A program made the position numbers and the translations under genes. Shown here one piece after another: positions 54,135 to 64,000 of a stretch of 64,000 nucleotides of DNA. Under the pieces are notes generated by a model. That model did no database searches. It saw nothing but the letters and a program-made list of their open reading frames with translations, and had not been told where the DNA came from. The DNA is taken from positions 372,001-436,000 of the forward strand of contig NZ_JAAVJI010000002.1 of assembly GCF_012033695.1 (NCBI RefSeq). Reading direction: 5' to 3'. Positions within the stretch are counted from its first letter, which is position 1, and every line of letters begins with the position of its first letter. The stretch comes from Pseudomonas quercus (GTDB lineage Bacteria > Pseudomonadota > Gammaproteobacteria > Pseudomonadales > Pseudomonadaceae).

Positions 54135-54926
54135 TTACTGCGGCCGGCCAACGCCCGCCACGAGCTTGTCCACTACCCTGCTGGCCGCCACCATGCCAAA
54201 CGTGGCCGTGACCATCATCACGGCGCCAAAGCCACTGGCGCAGTCCAGTTTCACGCCCTCACCCACAAACGCTTTGGTCGCGCAGACGGTGCCGTCCGCA
54301 GCGGGATAACGCAATTGCTCGGTGGAGTACACACAAGGCACGCCATAGTTGCGCGACGTATTGCGGGAAAAGCCGTAGTCCTTGCGCAACAGGGACCGTA
54401 CCCGGGAGGCCAGTGGGTCATTCCAGGTGCGGTTCAGGTCTACGATGTCGATCTTGGTAGGGTCTACCTGCCCCCCCGCCCCCCCTGTGGTCACGATGGG
54501 CAATTTGCGGCGCTTGCACCAGGCAATCACCGCAGCCTTGGCAATCACGCTGTCAATGCATTCGAGCACATAGTCCAGTTGGTCGGTCAGGTAGTCGGCC
54601 AAGGTCTCCTGGGTCACGAAGTCCACGATTGCATGTACCTTGCAAGCCGGGTTGATGTCGCGCAACCGCTGAGCCAATACCTCCACCTTGGGCTGGCCAA
54701 TGGTGCTGGCCAGGGCATGAGACTGGCGGTTGGTGTTGCTCACGCAGGTGTCGTCCAGGTCGAACAGGGAAATTTCACCCACGCCCGAGCGCGCCAAGGC
54801 TTCGGCGGCCCACGAACCCACGCCACCTACACCTACCACAGCCACATGAGCGCCCTGTAGCCGAGCCAGGCCGGCTACCCCATACAAGCGAGCTACCCCG
54901 CCAAACCTTGGATCGTCACTGCTCAT
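54135..54926 (-). CDS. tcdA: tRNA threonylcarbamoyladenosine dehydratase TcdA (CsdL)
   Basis: A 263-residue E1-like ATP-dependent enzyme that converts t6A37 of tRNA to its cyclic form. ATP-binding loop VAVVGVGGVGSWAAEALARS; Asp and Arg of DLDDTCVSNTNRQ; catalytic region ASGFGAVMMVTATFG near the C terminus. Start ATG 54926 has GAGGT upstream; an ATG at 54938 is an alternative. Functionally linked with CsdA/CsdE in E. coli. Confidence 0.95.
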   Translation of the reverse strand: MSSDDPRFGGVARLYGVAGLARLQGAHVAVVGVGGVGSWAAEALARSGVGEISLFDLDDTCVSNTNRQSHALASTIGQPKVEVLAQRLRDINPACKVHAIVDFVTQETLADYLTDQLDYVLECIDSVIAKAAVIAWCKRRKLPIVTTGGAGGQVDPTKIDIVDLNRTWNDPLASRVRSLLRKDYGFSRNTSRNYGVPCVYSTEQLRYPAADGTVCATKAFVGEGVKLDCASGFGAVMMVTATFGMVAASRVVDKLVAGVGRPQ

Positions 54927-55065
54927 TGCGTACCTCATTGATCAGGCCGCGATTATACGGATAGTGGCGCCCAGGCAAACCTGCCACCGATATTCTTCAT
55001 GGCAGAGCAACTTTCCAGGCCGCCTGGTTTCAGCTATTGACGCACTGCAAGGACGTCGCAATTAA

Positions 55066-57657
55066 ATGCCTACCCGCAAGCTGGGCCTGAACCTGATGAC
55101 CGTGCTGGCCATCGCCTCACTGTTCATTGGCGGCTGGGCACTGATCAACCGCCCGGTGTCTGCCCCGGACTGGCCCGACCGCATCGGCGGGTTCTCCTAC
55201 TCGCCCTTCCGCCTGGGGCAGAACCCTCAAGCAGACCGCTACCCCAGCGACGCTGAAATTCTCCAGGACCTGAACCAGCTCAGCCAATACACCGAGAGTG
55301 TGCGCACCTATTCCGTGGCCGGCACCCAGGCCGACATTCCGCGCCTGGCCGAGGAAGCCGGCCTGCAAGTGACACTGGGCATCTGGATCGGCAACGACAT
55401 GGCCCGCAACGAGCAAGAAATAGCTACCGGGATCGAGTTGGCCAACCGTTACCGCAGTGTGGTCAGGGTGATCGTCGGCAACGAGGCGCTGTTTCGCGAA
55501 GAGGTCACCTCGGAACAACTGGCCCGCTACCTGGATCGGGTACGCGTAGCGGTAAAGGTGCCTGTGACCACTTCCGAACAGTGGCACATCTGGAACCATC
55601 ACCCCGAGCTGGCGGCCCACGTGGACCTGATTGCCGCGCACATTTTGCCGTACTGGGAATTCGTGAAGATGGAGGACGCCGGCAGCTTTGTGCTGGCCCG
55701 TGCCCGCGAGCTGCGCCAGCAATTCCCTAAAAAACAACTGCTGCTCTCGGAAGTGGGCTGGCCCAGCAATGGGCGCATGCGGGGTGGTGCCGATGCCAGC
55801 CAGGCAGACCAGGCCTTGTATTTGCGCAGGCTGGTCAACACCCTCAACCGCCGAGGCTACGACTACTTTGTGATCGAAGCGTACGACCAGCCGTGGAAAG
55901 CCAACGACGAAGGCGCCGTAGGGGCGTACTGGGGCGTGTTCAACGCCGCCCGCCAGCCTAAGTTCAACTTCACCGGCCCGGTAGTGGCCATTCCACAATG
56001 GCGGCTGCTGGCGACGGCCTCGGCCGTGCTGGCACTGGTGGCGCTAGCCTTGCTCCTGATCGACGGTTCGGCCCTGCGCCAGCGCGGCCGTACCTTTCTC
56101 ACCTTTATCGCGTTCCTGTGCGGGTCGGTGCTGGTATGGATCGCCTACGACTACAGCCAGCAGTACAGCACTTGGTTCAGCCTGATCGTAGGCGGCCTGC
56201 TGGCCCTTGGAGTGCTGGGCGTGGCCATTGTGCTGCTCGCCGAAGCCCATGAGCTGGCCGAAGCGGTGTGGACGCGAAAGCGTCGCCGACCGTTCCCTCC
56301 TGTGGAAGCGAGCGAGGCGTACCGGCCCACGGTATCTGTCCATGTGCCTTGCTATAACGAACCGCCGGCCATGGTGAATGCCACGCTGGACGCCCTGGCG
56401 GCACTGGACTACCCCGATTTTGAAGTGCTGGTGATCGACAACAACACCCAAGACCCTGCCGTATGGCAACCGGTAGAAGCCCATTGCGCCACCCTGGGGC
56501 CCCGCTTCCGGTTCTTCCACGTAGCCCCCCTGGAAGGCTTTAAGGGCGGTGCGCTCAATTACCTGCTGGAACACACGGCGCAGGATGCCGAGGTGATCGC
56601 GGTTATCGACTCCGATTACTGCGTGGCACCGGAGTGGCTCAAGCACATGGTGCCGCATTTCGCAGACCCGAAAATTGCCATTGTGCAAAGCCCTCAGGAT
56701 TACCGGGACGAGCACGACAGCCTGTTCAAGCGCCTGTGCCACCTGGAGTACCAAGGGTTTTTCCGCATTGGCATGATTACCCGCAATGACCGGGACGCCA
56801 TCATCCAGCATGGCACCATGACGCTCACCCGCCGCAGTGTGCTGGACCGGCTCGGCTGGGCCAAATGGTGTATCTGCGAAGATGCCGAACTGGGGTTGCG
56901 CGTATTCGAAGAAGGCTTGTCTGCCGCTTATCACCCGCGCAGCTACGGCAAAGGCCTGATGCCAGACACCTTCAGTGCCTTCAAGAAACAGCGCGTACGC
57001 TGGGCCTATGGCGCTGTGCAAATTCTCAAGCGCCATGCCGCCACGTTGCTGCTGGGCAAGGGCAAACTCACGCGGGGCCAGCGTTACCACTTTGTGGCTG
57101 GCTGGCTGCCCTGGATCGCCGACGGCATGAACATCTACTTCACCTTCGGCGCCCTGCTGTGGAGTGGGGCCATGATCATCGTACCCAACCGGGTGGCCCC
57201 CCCTCTGCTGATCTTTGCGATTCCACCCCTGGCCCTGTTCGTGTTCAAGGTCGGCAAGCTGCTGTTCCTGTACCGGCGTGCCTTGGGCCTGCCGTTGCGT
57301 CGGGGCCTGTACGCGGCTGTGGCCGGGCTGGCGCTGTCACATACCATTGGTAAAGCGGTGCTTTATGGCGTGTTCACCAAAAGCATGCCCTTTGTACGTA
57401 CACCCAAGCTGGCCGGCACCCATGGCGTGGCCACCGCCTTGGGTGAAGCGCGGGAGGAGTTGTATGTACTGGTGCTGCTGTGGAGTGCCGCCGCCGGCCT
57501 GTGCCTGATTCAGGGGTTACCCAGTTCCGACGCACGCTGGTGGCTGGTGATGCTGCTGGTGCAATCCCTGCCCTACCTGGCGGCCGTGATCATGGCGCTG
57601 GTGTCCACGGCACCGCGGTTGCGCCGTGCGGCCAAGGTCGCCATGAGCGACGCTTGA
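55066..57657 (+). CDS. ndvB: NdvB-like glucan synthase, GH17 plus GT2 domains
   Basis: An 863-residue inner-membrane protein. One N-terminal anchor (residues 8-26); a periplasmic GH17-like domain with the acid/base Glu in VIVGNEALF and the nucleophile in LLSEVGWPSNG; three transmembrane segments (about 305-395); a cytoplasmic GT2 domain with VPCYNEPPAM, VIDSDY, CEDAELGL and QRVRW (about 425-650); then more membrane segments. P. aeruginosa NdvB has this architecture and makes cyclic beta-1,3-glucans that bind aminoglycosides in the periplasm and support biofilm tolerance. It precedes dapE, as PA1163 does PA1162. Confidence 0.9.
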   Translation: MPTRKLGLNLMTVLAIASLFIGGWALINRPVSAPDWPDRIGGFSYSPFRLGQNPQADRYPSDAEILQDLNQLSQYTESVRTYSVAGTQADIPRLAEEAGLQVTLGIWIGNDMARNEQEIATGIELANRYRSVVRVIVGNEALFREEVTSEQLARYLDRVRVAVKVPVTTSEQWHIWNHHPELAAHVDLIAAHILPYWEFVKMEDAGSFVLARARELRQQFPKKQLLLSEVGWPSNGRMRGGADASQADQALYLRRLVNTLNRRGYDYFVIEAYDQPWKANDEGAVGAYWGVFNAARQPKFNFTGPVVAIPQWRLLATASAVLALVALALLLIDGSALRQRGRTFLTFIAFLCGSVLVWIAYDYSQQYSTWFSLIVGGLLALGVLGVAIVLLAEAHELAEAVWTRKRRRPFPPVEASEAYRPTVSVHVPCYNEPPAMVNATLDALAALDYPDFEVLVIDNNTQDPAVWQPVEAHCATLGPRFRFFHVAPLEGFKGGALNYLLEHTAQDAEVIAVIDSDYCVAPEWLKHMVPHFADPKIAIVQSPQDYRDEHDSLFKRLCHLEYQGFFRIGMITRNDRDAIIQHGTMTLTRRSVLDRLGWAKWCICEDAELGLRVFEEGLSAAYHPRSYGKGLMPDTFSAFKKQRVRWAYGAVQILKRHAATLLLGKGKLTRGQRYHFVAGWLPWIADGMNIYFTFGALLWSGAMIIVPNRVAPPLLIFAIPPLALFVFKVGKLLFLYRRALGLPLRRGLYAAVAGLALSHTIGKAVLYGVFTKSMPFVRTPKLAGTHGVATALGEAREELYVLVLLWSAAAGLCLIQGLPSSDARWWLVMLLVQSLPYLAAVIMALVSTAPRLRRAAKVAMSDA

Positions 57658-57726
57658 GGAACAAGCCCGGCAGGCGTTTTTGCTTTACCATACGCAGCCT
57701 TTTCCCGCCCTGCCCGGAGTTACCCC

Positions 57727-58878
57727 ATGTCGGCCGCTGTTGACCTGTCGCCTACCCTTGCCTTGGCCTGCGAGCTGATCCGGCGCCCGTCGATTACGCC
57801 GCTGGACGCCGACTGCCAAGCCCTGATGATGCAGCGCCTGGGTGCCGCCGGCTTTACCCTTGAACCCATGCGCATCCAGGATGTGGATAACTTCTGGGCC
57901 CGCCATGGCAACCAGGACGGGCCGGTGCTGTGCTTTGCAGGGCATACGGACGTAGTGCCTACCGGCCCTGCCGCTCAATGGCAACACGGGCCTTTCGATG
58001 CCTTGATCGATGAGCATGGCATGCTGTGTGGCCGCGGCGCGGCAGACATGAAAGGTAGCCTGGCCGCCATGGTGGTAGCCGCCGAGCGCTTCGTGGCGGA
58101 TTACCCGGCCCACCGAGGCGCCATTACCTTTCTGATCACCAGCGATGAAGAAGGCCCGGCCCACCATGGCACCAAGGCTGTGGTGGAGCGCCTGGCAGCC
58201 CGTAATGAACGGCTGGACTGGTGCATTGTAGGTGAGCCGTCCAGCACCACGCTGGTGGGCGACGTGGTCAAGAACGGCCGTCGCGGCTCGCTGGGCGCCA
58301 CCTTGCTGGTGCGTGGCAAGCAAGGTCACGTGGCCTATCCTCACCTGGCCCGCAACCCTATTCATTTGTTGGCCCCTGCCCTGGCCGAGCTGACTGCCGA
58401 ACACTGGGACGACGGCAACGCGTTCTTTCCGCCTACCAGCTTCCAGGTGTCCAACATCAACGGGGGCACAGGCGCCACTAATGTGATTCCTGGCGAGCTG
58501 ACAGTGGTGTTCAACTTCCGCTTCTCTACGGAGTCCACCGTTGAAGGCTTGCAGCAGCGAGTGTCAGCCATCCTCGACAAGCATGGGCTGGACTGGCATA
58601 TCGATTGGGCGCTGTCGGGGCTGCCGTTCCTGACCGAACCCGGCGACCTGCTCACCGCAGTGGCGGGTGCCATCAAAGACGTCACGGGCCGTGAGACCCA
58701 GCCCTCCACCAGCGGCGGCACCAGCGATGGCCGCTTTATCGCCACTTTGGGTACTCAAGTGGTTGAGCTGGGGCCGGTCAACGCGACCATCCACCAAGTG
58801 GATGAACGTGTACTGGCCAGCGACCTGGACCTGCTCACCGACATCTATTACCACACCCTTGTAAAGCTGCTTGCCTGA
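57727..58878 (+). CDS. dapE: Succinyl-diaminopimelate desuccinylase
   Basis: A 383-residue M20 zinc hydrolase that removes succinate to give LL-diaminopimelate. Metal and catalytic residues are in [35 protein letters not shown] and the C-terminal [13 protein letters not shown]. Third dap gene on this strand after dapC and dapD. Its stop shares a base with the rlmA start (TGATG). Confidence 0.96.
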   Translation: MSAAVDLSPTLALACELIRRPSITPLDADCQALMMQRLGAAGFTLEPMRIQDVDNFWARHGNQDGPVLCFAGHTDVVPTGPAAQWQHGPFDALIDEHGMLCGRGAADMKGSLAAMVVAAERFVADYPAHRGAITFLITSDEEGPAHHGTKAVVERLAARNERLDWCIVGEPSSTTLVGDVVKNGRRGSLGATLLVRGKQGHVAYPHLARNPIHLLAPALAELTAEHWDDGNAFFPPTSFQVSNINGGTGATNVIPGELTVVFNFRFSTESTVEGLQQRVSAILDKHGLDWHIDWALSGLPFLTEPGDLLTAVAGAIKDVTGRETQPSTSGGTSDGRFIATLGTQVVELGPVNATIHQVDERVLASDLDLLTDIYYHTLVKLLA

Positions 58879-59711
58879 TGCTGACCTGCCCCCTGTGTTC
58901 CGCCCCGCTGCTGGTCGCCGATAACGGCGTGGCCTGCCCAGCGGGCCACCGCTTCGACCGCGCCCGCCAGGGCTACCTGAACCTGCTGCCCGTTCAGCAC
59001 AAGAACAGCCGAGCGCCTGGGGATAACCAGGCCATGGTCGACGCCCGGCGCGCCTTTCTCGAAGAAGGCCACTATGCCCCCGTGGCCAAGCGCCTGGCTG
59101 AACTGGCCCACGAGCGCCACCCCGGCCAGTGGCTGGACATCGGCTGCGGCGAAGGCTATTACACCGCCCAGCTCGCTCAGGCCCTGCCGGAAGCACAAGG
59201 CTATGGCCTGGACATTTCCCGCGAGGCAGTCAAGCGCGCCTGTCGCCGTGCCCCCATGGTGACCTGGCTGGTGGCGAGCATGGCGCGGGTGCCCCTGGCC
59301 TCGGCCAGCTGTGATTTCATTGCCAGTGTGTTCAGCCCACTGGACTGGCAGGAGGCCCAACGGGTGTTACGCCCCGGTGGCGGCCTGATGCGCGTAGGGC
59401 CCAACCGGGACCACCTGATGGAGCTGCGCGAACAGCTGTACGATCAGGTTCGCGAGTACGTGGATGACAAGCACCTTGCGAAGGTACCTGACGGCATGAC
59501 GCTGGCCCATTCCGAGGTACTGACGTACCCCTTGCACCTGCCGGCCGGTGACAGCCGTGCCCACCTGCTGGCCATGACACCCCATGGCTGGCGCGCCAGC
59601 GCCGACAAGCGCAAGGCCTTGATCGAGCGGCCCGGCCCGTTCGCGGTAACGGTGTCCATGCGGTACGATTATTTCGTCAATGCCAACGATGCTGCTTCGG
59701 TAGCCCAATGA
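58878..59711 (+). CDS. rlmA: 23S rRNA (guanine-N1)-methyltransferase RlmA
   Basis: A 277-residue SAM methyltransferase for G745 (or G748) of 23S rRNA. An N-terminal zinc ribbon (CPLC at residues 4-7 with a second C-X3-H pair) is diagnostic; the SAM motif is WLDIGCGEGYYTAQLA, and VFSPLDWQEAQRVLRPGG follows. Coupled to dapE by TGATG and to the next gene by ATGA. Confidence 0.93.
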   Translation: MLTCPLCSAPLLVADNGVACPAGHRFDRARQGYLNLLPVQHKNSRAPGDNQAMVDARRAFLEEGHYAPVAKRLAELAHERHPGQWLDIGCGEGYYTAQLAQALPEAQGYGLDISREAVKRACRRAPMVTWLVASMARVPLASASCDFIASVFSPLDWQEAQRVLRPGGGLMRVGPNRDHLMELREQLYDQVREYVDDKHLAKVPDGMTLAHSEVLTYPLHLPAGDSRAHLLAMTPHGWRASADKRKALIERPGPFAVTVSMRYDYFVNANDAASVAQ

Positions 59712-60109
59712 CTCCTTCATCGAGCGAACCCACTATGCGGCAACCGGATATCGAGATCTACCTCAAGGACGCGGACGTCGATCACAAGGCGATCACCGCC
59801 TGGCTGTCCACAGCCCTGGGCCCGTGCACCGCCTGGGCACAAAAAGGGCAGGTATGGAAATGCAGCGCAGGTGACATCCCTGTCACCTGGGTCCCCCTGG
59901 CCGTGGGCAAATGGAACAGCCTGTTTCTCGAAAGTGACCACACGCCTTGGGCGGATGACCTTGCGTGCGCGCGTGCCGCGCACCAGGCCCTCAACGTGGA
60001 GGTACGCTGCGCGCCGGGCACCTGGGTGGAAGAGGAAAGCGACGAGCAAGCCGACCGCTGGATTCGGGTGAGCGCCGAAGGGGAAGAAGAGATCAACTGG
60101 CGAACCTGA
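59708..60109 (+). CDS. Conserved hypothetical protein
   Basis: A 133-residue acidic protein with no signal peptide or membrane segment; recognisable family name is lacking. It is rich in tryptophan (seven or more) and ends with an acidic stretch. The ATG at 59708 overlaps the rlmA stop as ATGA; an internal Met at 59735 ([14 protein letters not shown]) may be the true start if coupling is not used. I recall close homologues next to rlmA in other pseudomonads but no function. Confidence 0.8.
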   Translation: MTPSSSEPTMRQPDIEIYLKDADVDHKAITAWLSTALGPCTAWAQKGQVWKCSAGDIPVTWVPLAVGKWNSLFLESDHTPWADDLACARAAHQALNVEVRCAPGTWVEEESDEQADRWIRVSAEGEEEINWRT

Positions 60110-60173
60110 GGTCACGGGCTGTTCGCAGGCTACGCCAGCTTCTACAATACGGGTTTACCTGAGCCTGCCCCCT

Positions 60174-62744
60174 ATGTCCCCTTCTGTCTTGCACCGTGTT
60201 GTCGCCAGTGCATTGCGTAGAATCCTCTACCTGTGGGTCCGCTCGGAAACCATCAACCCAGGCGCAGGCACGAGCCTGGACCGCAGCCGCGCTGTCATCT
60301 ATGTGCTGGAAAGCCCAGCAGCGACGGACCTGGCCGTGGTAGACCACGAATGCCGGCGCCTGGGGCTGCCGCGCCCAGTCCGGCCAGTGGCGGTGGGCCC
60401 GGTACTGGAACCCCGCGCCCATTTCTACCTCACACCCGCGGCAGACTGGCTAGGGCGGCGAGACAAGCGCGGCGCCCCGCCGGCACTGCAGCGCCTGGTA
60501 GAGGCCTGTACCCAACACCCTGGCGAGGATGCGCTGATTGTGCCTGTGAGCGTGTTCTGGGGGCTGTCACCTGACAGCGAGTCCAGCCCCTGGAAGCTGC
60601 TGTTCGCCGACAGTTGGGCAGTGACCGGGCGCCTGCGCCGGCTGATTACGGTATTGATTCTGGGCCGCAAGACCCGCGTCCAGTTCGCGCCGGCCCTTTC
60701 CCTGCGCGAACTGGTGGACGCGGGCAAAGGCCCCGAGCGCACCGTACGCATGGCGCAGCGTTTGCTGCGGGTCCATTTCCGCCAGCAAAAGGCGGCCGTG
60801 ATCGGGCCGGACATTTCACACCGCCGCCACCTGGTCAAAGGCCTGATTCACGCGGCGCCTGTTCGCCAAGCCATCGCCGACGAAGCCGCCCGCGAGAACA
60901 TCAGCCTGGAGCGGGCCGAAAGCCAGGCGCTGCGTTATGGCAACGAGATCGCCTCGGATTACACCTACACAGCCATTCGCTTTCTTGAAGTGGTACTGAG
61001 CTGGTTCTGGAACAAGATCTACGATGGCATCAAAGTCAGCCAGATCGAACAGGTACAGGCCCTGGCGCCAGGGCATGAAGTGATCTACGTGCCGTGCCAC
61101 CGCAGCCATATCGACTACCTGCTGCTGTCCTACCTGCTGTTCCGTCATGGCCTCACGCCGCCGCACATTGCTGCCGGCATCAACTTGAACATGCCTGTGA
61201 TTGGCAGCCTCCTTCGCCGGGGCGGCGCGTTCTTCATGCGCCGCACCTTCAAGGGCAACCCCCTCTATGCGGCGGTGTTCAACGAATACCTCCACACCCT
61301 GTTCACCAAAGGCTTCCCGGTGGAGTATTTCGTGGAAGGCGGGCGTTCGCGCACCGGGCGAATGCTGCGGCCCAAGCCGGGCATGCTGGCTATCACCGTG
61401 CGCAGCTACCTGCGGTCGTCACGCACGCCTATCGTGTTCGTGCCGGTGTATATCGGCTACGAGCGTGTGCTGGAGGGCCGCACTTACCTGGGCGAACTTC
61501 GTGGGGCAGCCAAAAAGAAGGAGTCAGTGCTCGATATCTTCAAGGTGATTGGCGCCCTCAAGCAGCGCTTCGGGCAGGTATCGGTCAACTTTGGCCGGCC
61601 TGTTCGCCTCACGGAGTTCCTGGACGCCCAGCAACCCGGCTGGCGCGCCGAGCCACCCGCCGAGGACTTCAAACCCGCCTGGCTAAACCGGGTTACGCAC
61701 CAGCTCGGCGAGCAGGTGGCTTGCCATATCAACGAAGCCGCGGCCATCAACCCGGCCAACCTGGTGGCCCTGGCCTTGCTGTCCACCACACGCCAGGCAC
61801 TGGACGAAAGCGCACTGGCACGGGTGCTGGACCTGTTCCTGGGGCTGGTGCGCGAGGTGCCCTATTCACCCTATACCACCCTGCCCGAGGGCGATGGCCT
61901 GGCCTTGATTGCCCATGTAAAGGGCATGGGGCTGGTGGCCGAACAATCGGACGCCTTGGGCCGCATCCTGTACCTGAACGAACAGAATGCGGTACTGATG
62001 ACGTACTACCGCAACAACGTGCTGCATGTGTTCGCCCTGCCCGCGCTGCTGGCAAGCCTGTTCCAGAGTTCAGCCCGTATCAACCGGGAGCAGGTATTGC
62101 GCTTCACCCGTGCGCTCTACCCCTACCTGCGCGCAGAGCTGTTCATTCGCTGGTCAGGGGAAGAACTCGATGGCGTGATGGACCAGTGGCTGGCGGCGTT
62201 TGTCAGCCACGGGTTGCTGCGCCAGGAAGGGGAAAATTACCTGAGGCCTGCCCCCAGCTCTCGGCAATTCGTGCTGCTTACCCTGCTTGCCCGGGGCATT
62301 ACTCAAACACTACAGCGCTTCTACATGGCCATTGCGCTGTTGCTCAACCATGGGCAGTACGGGCTTACCGCTGAGGCCCTGGAGGACCTGGCCACGGTCA
62401 TGGCCCAACGGCTGTCCATTCTTCATGGGCTCAATGCACCCGAGTTCTTCGACAAAACGCTGTTCCGGCATTTCATCCAGGCGTTGGTCGATACCGGTGT
62501 GGTGCACCGCAACGAGGAAGGCAAGCTGGGCTACCAGAGCGGCCTGGGTGAGCTGGCAGAAGGTGCTGCCAAACGGGTGCTGTCCGCCGAGGTGCGGCTG
62601 TCCATTCGGCAGGTGACCCTGCACCGTAACGAAGACCTGGCGGTGCGTGAAACGGGCGCGGCGCCCGAAGCGTTGCTGGCGGATGTTCCAGGTGAAGCCT
62701 CTGTGCAAGAGGGTGACCGCAAGGGCGCTGACGTTGTTGAATAA
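60174..62744 (+). CDS. plsB: Glycerol-3-phosphate 1-O-acyltransferase PlsB
   Basis: An 856-residue inner-membrane acyltransferase that starts phospholipid synthesis by acylating glycerol 3-phosphate. Acyltransferase blocks: HRSHIDYLL (block I, catalytic His and Asp), [10 protein letters not shown] (II), [15 protein letters not shown] (III) and the [10 protein letters not shown] segment (IV), around residues 305-425. E. coli PlsB is 807 residues; the extra length lies mainly at the C terminus. Confidence 0.96.
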   Translation: MSPSVLHRVVASALRRILYLWVRSETINPGAGTSLDRSRAVIYVLESPAATDLAVVDHECRRLGLPRPVRPVAVGPVLEPRAHFYLTPAADWLGRRDKRGAPPALQRLVEACTQHPGEDALIVPVSVFWGLSPDSESSPWKLLFADSWAVTGRLRRLITVLILGRKTRVQFAPALSLRELVDAGKGPERTVRMAQRLLRVHFRQQKAAVIGPDISHRRHLVKGLIHAAPVRQAIADEAARENISLERAESQALRYGNEIASDYTYTAIRFLEVVLSWFWNKIYDGIKVSQIEQVQALAPGHEVIYVPCHRSHIDYLLLSYLLFRHGLTPPHIAAGINLNMPVIGSLLRRGGAFFMRRTFKGNPLYAAVFNEYLHTLFTKGFPVEYFVEGGRSRTGRMLRPKPGMLAITVRSYLRSSRTPIVFVPVYIGYERVLEGRTYLGELRGAAKKKESVLDIFKVIGALKQRFGQVSVNFGRPVRLTEFLDAQQPGWRAEPPAEDFKPAWLNRVTHQLGEQVACHINEAAAINPANLVALALLSTTRQALDESALARVLDLFLGLVREVPYSPYTTLPEGDGLALIAHVKGMGLVAEQSDALGRILYLNEQNAVLMTYYRNNVLHVFALPALLASLFQSSARINREQVLRFTRALYPYLRAELFIRWSGEELDGVMDQWLAAFVSHGLLRQEGENYLRPAPSSRQFVLLTLLARGITQTLQRFYMAIALLLNHGQYGLTAEALEDLATVMAQRLSILHGLNAPEFFDKTLFRHFIQALVDTGVVHRNEEGKLGYQSGLGELAEGAAKRVLSAEVRLSIRQVTLHRNEDLAVRETGAAPEALLADVPGEASVQEGDRKGADVVE

Positions 62745-62857
62745 GCGCTTACTGAAGCGCGGTGCAGCCCCAAGGCTGGGCTTCAGAGCTTGCCCAGCTG
62801 CACGTGGCACCTTGATCCGCTACATTCAGCGTTCTGATCACGGCCAGGAGCGCCCTC

Positions 62858-63250
62858 TTGAAACGACTCTTCCCTCTTCTTGCAGCCCTACTGCTCAGCG
62901 GCTGCCAACACTGGCCTGACACCGCCGTGCTGAAGGGCCAAGCCTATTACCTGCAACGGATCGCATTACCGCCCACAGCGGTGTTGAACGTGACCCTGGC
63001 GGATGTCTCCATGGCCGACGCCCCGGCGGTTACCTTGGCACGCTATACAGGCCCCGCCGGGGCTCAGGTGCCCATTCCCTTCGAGCTGAGCTATGACCGT
63101 CGGCAGCTGGCCAGTGGTCACCGCTATGCAATCACCGCCCGTATCGAATCGGCTGGGGAACTGCTATGGATCAATACCCAGGCGGTGCCCGTCACGCTTG
63201 ATGGTAACGACCCGCAACCGCTGCGCGTAAAAGTGGAGCCCGTGCGCTAG
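62858..63250 (+). CDS. YbaY-family lipoprotein
   Basis: A 130-residue lipoprotein: short hydrophobic signal with lipobox LLSGC (lipidated Cys at residue 16), then one beta-sandwich domain with the family segment [18 protein letters not shown] and IPFELSYD. Members are outer-membrane associated; role unknown. The start is a TTG at 62858 with AGGAG seven bases before. The stop overlaps the opposing rsmJ by four bases. Confidence 0.83.
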   Translation: MKRLFPLLAALLLSGCQHWPDTAVLKGQAYYLQRIALPPTAVLNVTLADVSMADAPAVTLARYTGPAGAQVPIPFELSYDRRQLASGHRYAITARIESAGELLWINTQAVPVTLDGNDPQPLRVKVEPVR

Positions 63251-63996
63251 GGTTTCAGGGACTTCTTCGGGTAAATATCATAGCGGCTGGATTTACCTTC
63301 AATGCACAGCGCTGGCTTCGGCCCTTCAACCGGTGGCGCCTTGCGCGGGCGCTTTACCGTTACACGGTGAGTGGCCAGCGCCAAGGCCGCATCCAACAGG
63401 GCTGGCGCGTCCACGTCATCACCGACCAGCGGGCGGAACAGGCGCATCTCCTTTTTCACCAGGGCGCTTTTGTCCCGGTGAGGGAACATAGGGTCCAGGT
63501 ACACCACTTGTGGCGCTTCGCCCTCCCAGTGGCTCATCCGTTCGATAGCATTGCCTTGGTGCAGCGTCATGCGGGCCACGATGGGGCCTACGTCTTGATC
63601 CAGGCTGGCCCGCGCCAGCCCATCCCGTAACAGGGTGGCAATAATGGGCTGGCGCTCGATCAGGTCCAGCCGACACCCCAAGGTCGCCAGTACGAACGCG
63701 TCCTGCCCCAATCCCGCTGTAGCATCCAGCACATGGGGGCGTACGCCGGGCTGCAGGCCCGCGGCCTTGGCGATCATTTGCCCACTGCCCCCGCCGAACT
63801 GGCGCCGGTGTGCCGCCCCACCCTGCAGGAAATCCACCCACACCGGGCCGGGTGCCTCCGCCCCCAGCTGTTGCAGCTGCACACCGGCGGGCCCCACCTG
63901 AAGGGCAAAATCCGCTGCCTCCAGCACCAAGGGCAGGCCCAACGTCGTCGCCAAGACCTGGGCGGTTTCACGGAAAGCCTCAGCCATGGGCACCAC
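63247..63996 (-). CDS. rsmJ: 16S rRNA (guanine1516-N2)-methyltransferase RsmJ, probably 5' truncated by window edge
   Basis: At least 249 residues of RsmJ are visible, a SAM methyltransferase for G1516. Motifs: [56 protein letters not shown] and [12 protein letters not shown] near the end. Possible starts inside the window are GTG 63996 and 63993 and ATG 63987, but homologues carry more N-terminal residues, so the true start may be past 64000. Convergent with the YbaY-like gene, overlapping by four bases. Confidence 0.93.
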   Translation of the reverse strand: MVPMAEAFRETAQVLATTLGLPLVLEAADFALQVGPAGVQLQQLGAEAPGPVWVDFLQGGAAHRRQFGGGSGQMIAKAAGLQPGVRPHVLDATAGLGQDAFVLATLGCRLDLIERQPIIATLLRDGLARASLDQDVGPIVARMTLHQGNAIERMSHWEGEAPQVVYLDPMFPHRDKSALVKKEMRLFRPLVGDDVDAPALLDAALALATHRVTVKRPRKAPPVEGPKPALCIEGKSSRYDIYPKKSLKP

Positions 63997-64000
63997 CTGA

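Overview
This window reads as ordinary chromosome from a Pseudomonas of the putida type. Gene content and order point there: cinA-recA-recX, mutS, fdxA, rsmZ, rpoS-nlpD-pcm-surE-truD-ispF, then the formaldehyde pair, the ispD-to-rpsB block, and the dap/csd/ndvB/plsB genes. The DNA is GC-rich, genes are tightly packed, and 4-base or 1-base start/stop overlaps are common. The species cannot be fixed from the sequence alone. I see no transposase, integrase, CRISPR array, phage genes, tRNA or rRNA.

Layout. 1-3.8 kb: a truncated LuxR-type response regulator, an EamA transporter, a DTW-domain protein, a small secreted protein and a LOG-family protein. 3.8-8.9 kb: DNA repair (recX, recA with a LexA box, pncC/cinA, and divergent mutS). 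9.0-14.9 kb: fdxA, the small RNA RsmZ (not visible as an ORF) with its GacA-type upstream site, then rpoS-nlpD-pcm-surE-truD-ispF on the minus strand. 15-18 kb: fghA-frmA for formaldehyde detoxification with a divergent LysR regulator, closed by a 117-bp tandem duplication.

18.1-44.0 kb is one long minus-strand block of essential genes. In order of transcription it runs rpsB, tsf, pyrH, frr, uppS, cdsA, dxr, rseP, bamA, skp/ompH, lpxD, fabZ, lpxA, lpxB, rnhB, dnaE, accA, tilS, pyrG, kdsA, eno, ftsB, ispD. It joins translation, isoprenoid, phospholipid, lipid A and outer-membrane assembly functions with replication. 44.3-49.1 kb carries map-glnD-dapC on the plus strand. A periplasmic catalase and a lower-GC intergenic stretch sit at 49.1-51.0 kb, followed by an ArsC/Spx-like protein, dapD, csdA-csdE, and the opposing tcdA. 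55-64 kb holds ndvB (GH17 plus GT2 glucan synthase), dapE-rlmA-orf, plsB, a YbaY-like lipoprotein and rsmJ, which runs to the window edge.

No undescribed multi-gene system is evident. The observations most worth following are the rsmZ locus and its GacA site, the tandem duplication that copies the end of the LysR gene, the catalase at what appears to be a variable locus between dapC and dapD, a probable S2 autoregulatory leader upstream of rpsB, and several small inverted repeats in leaders.
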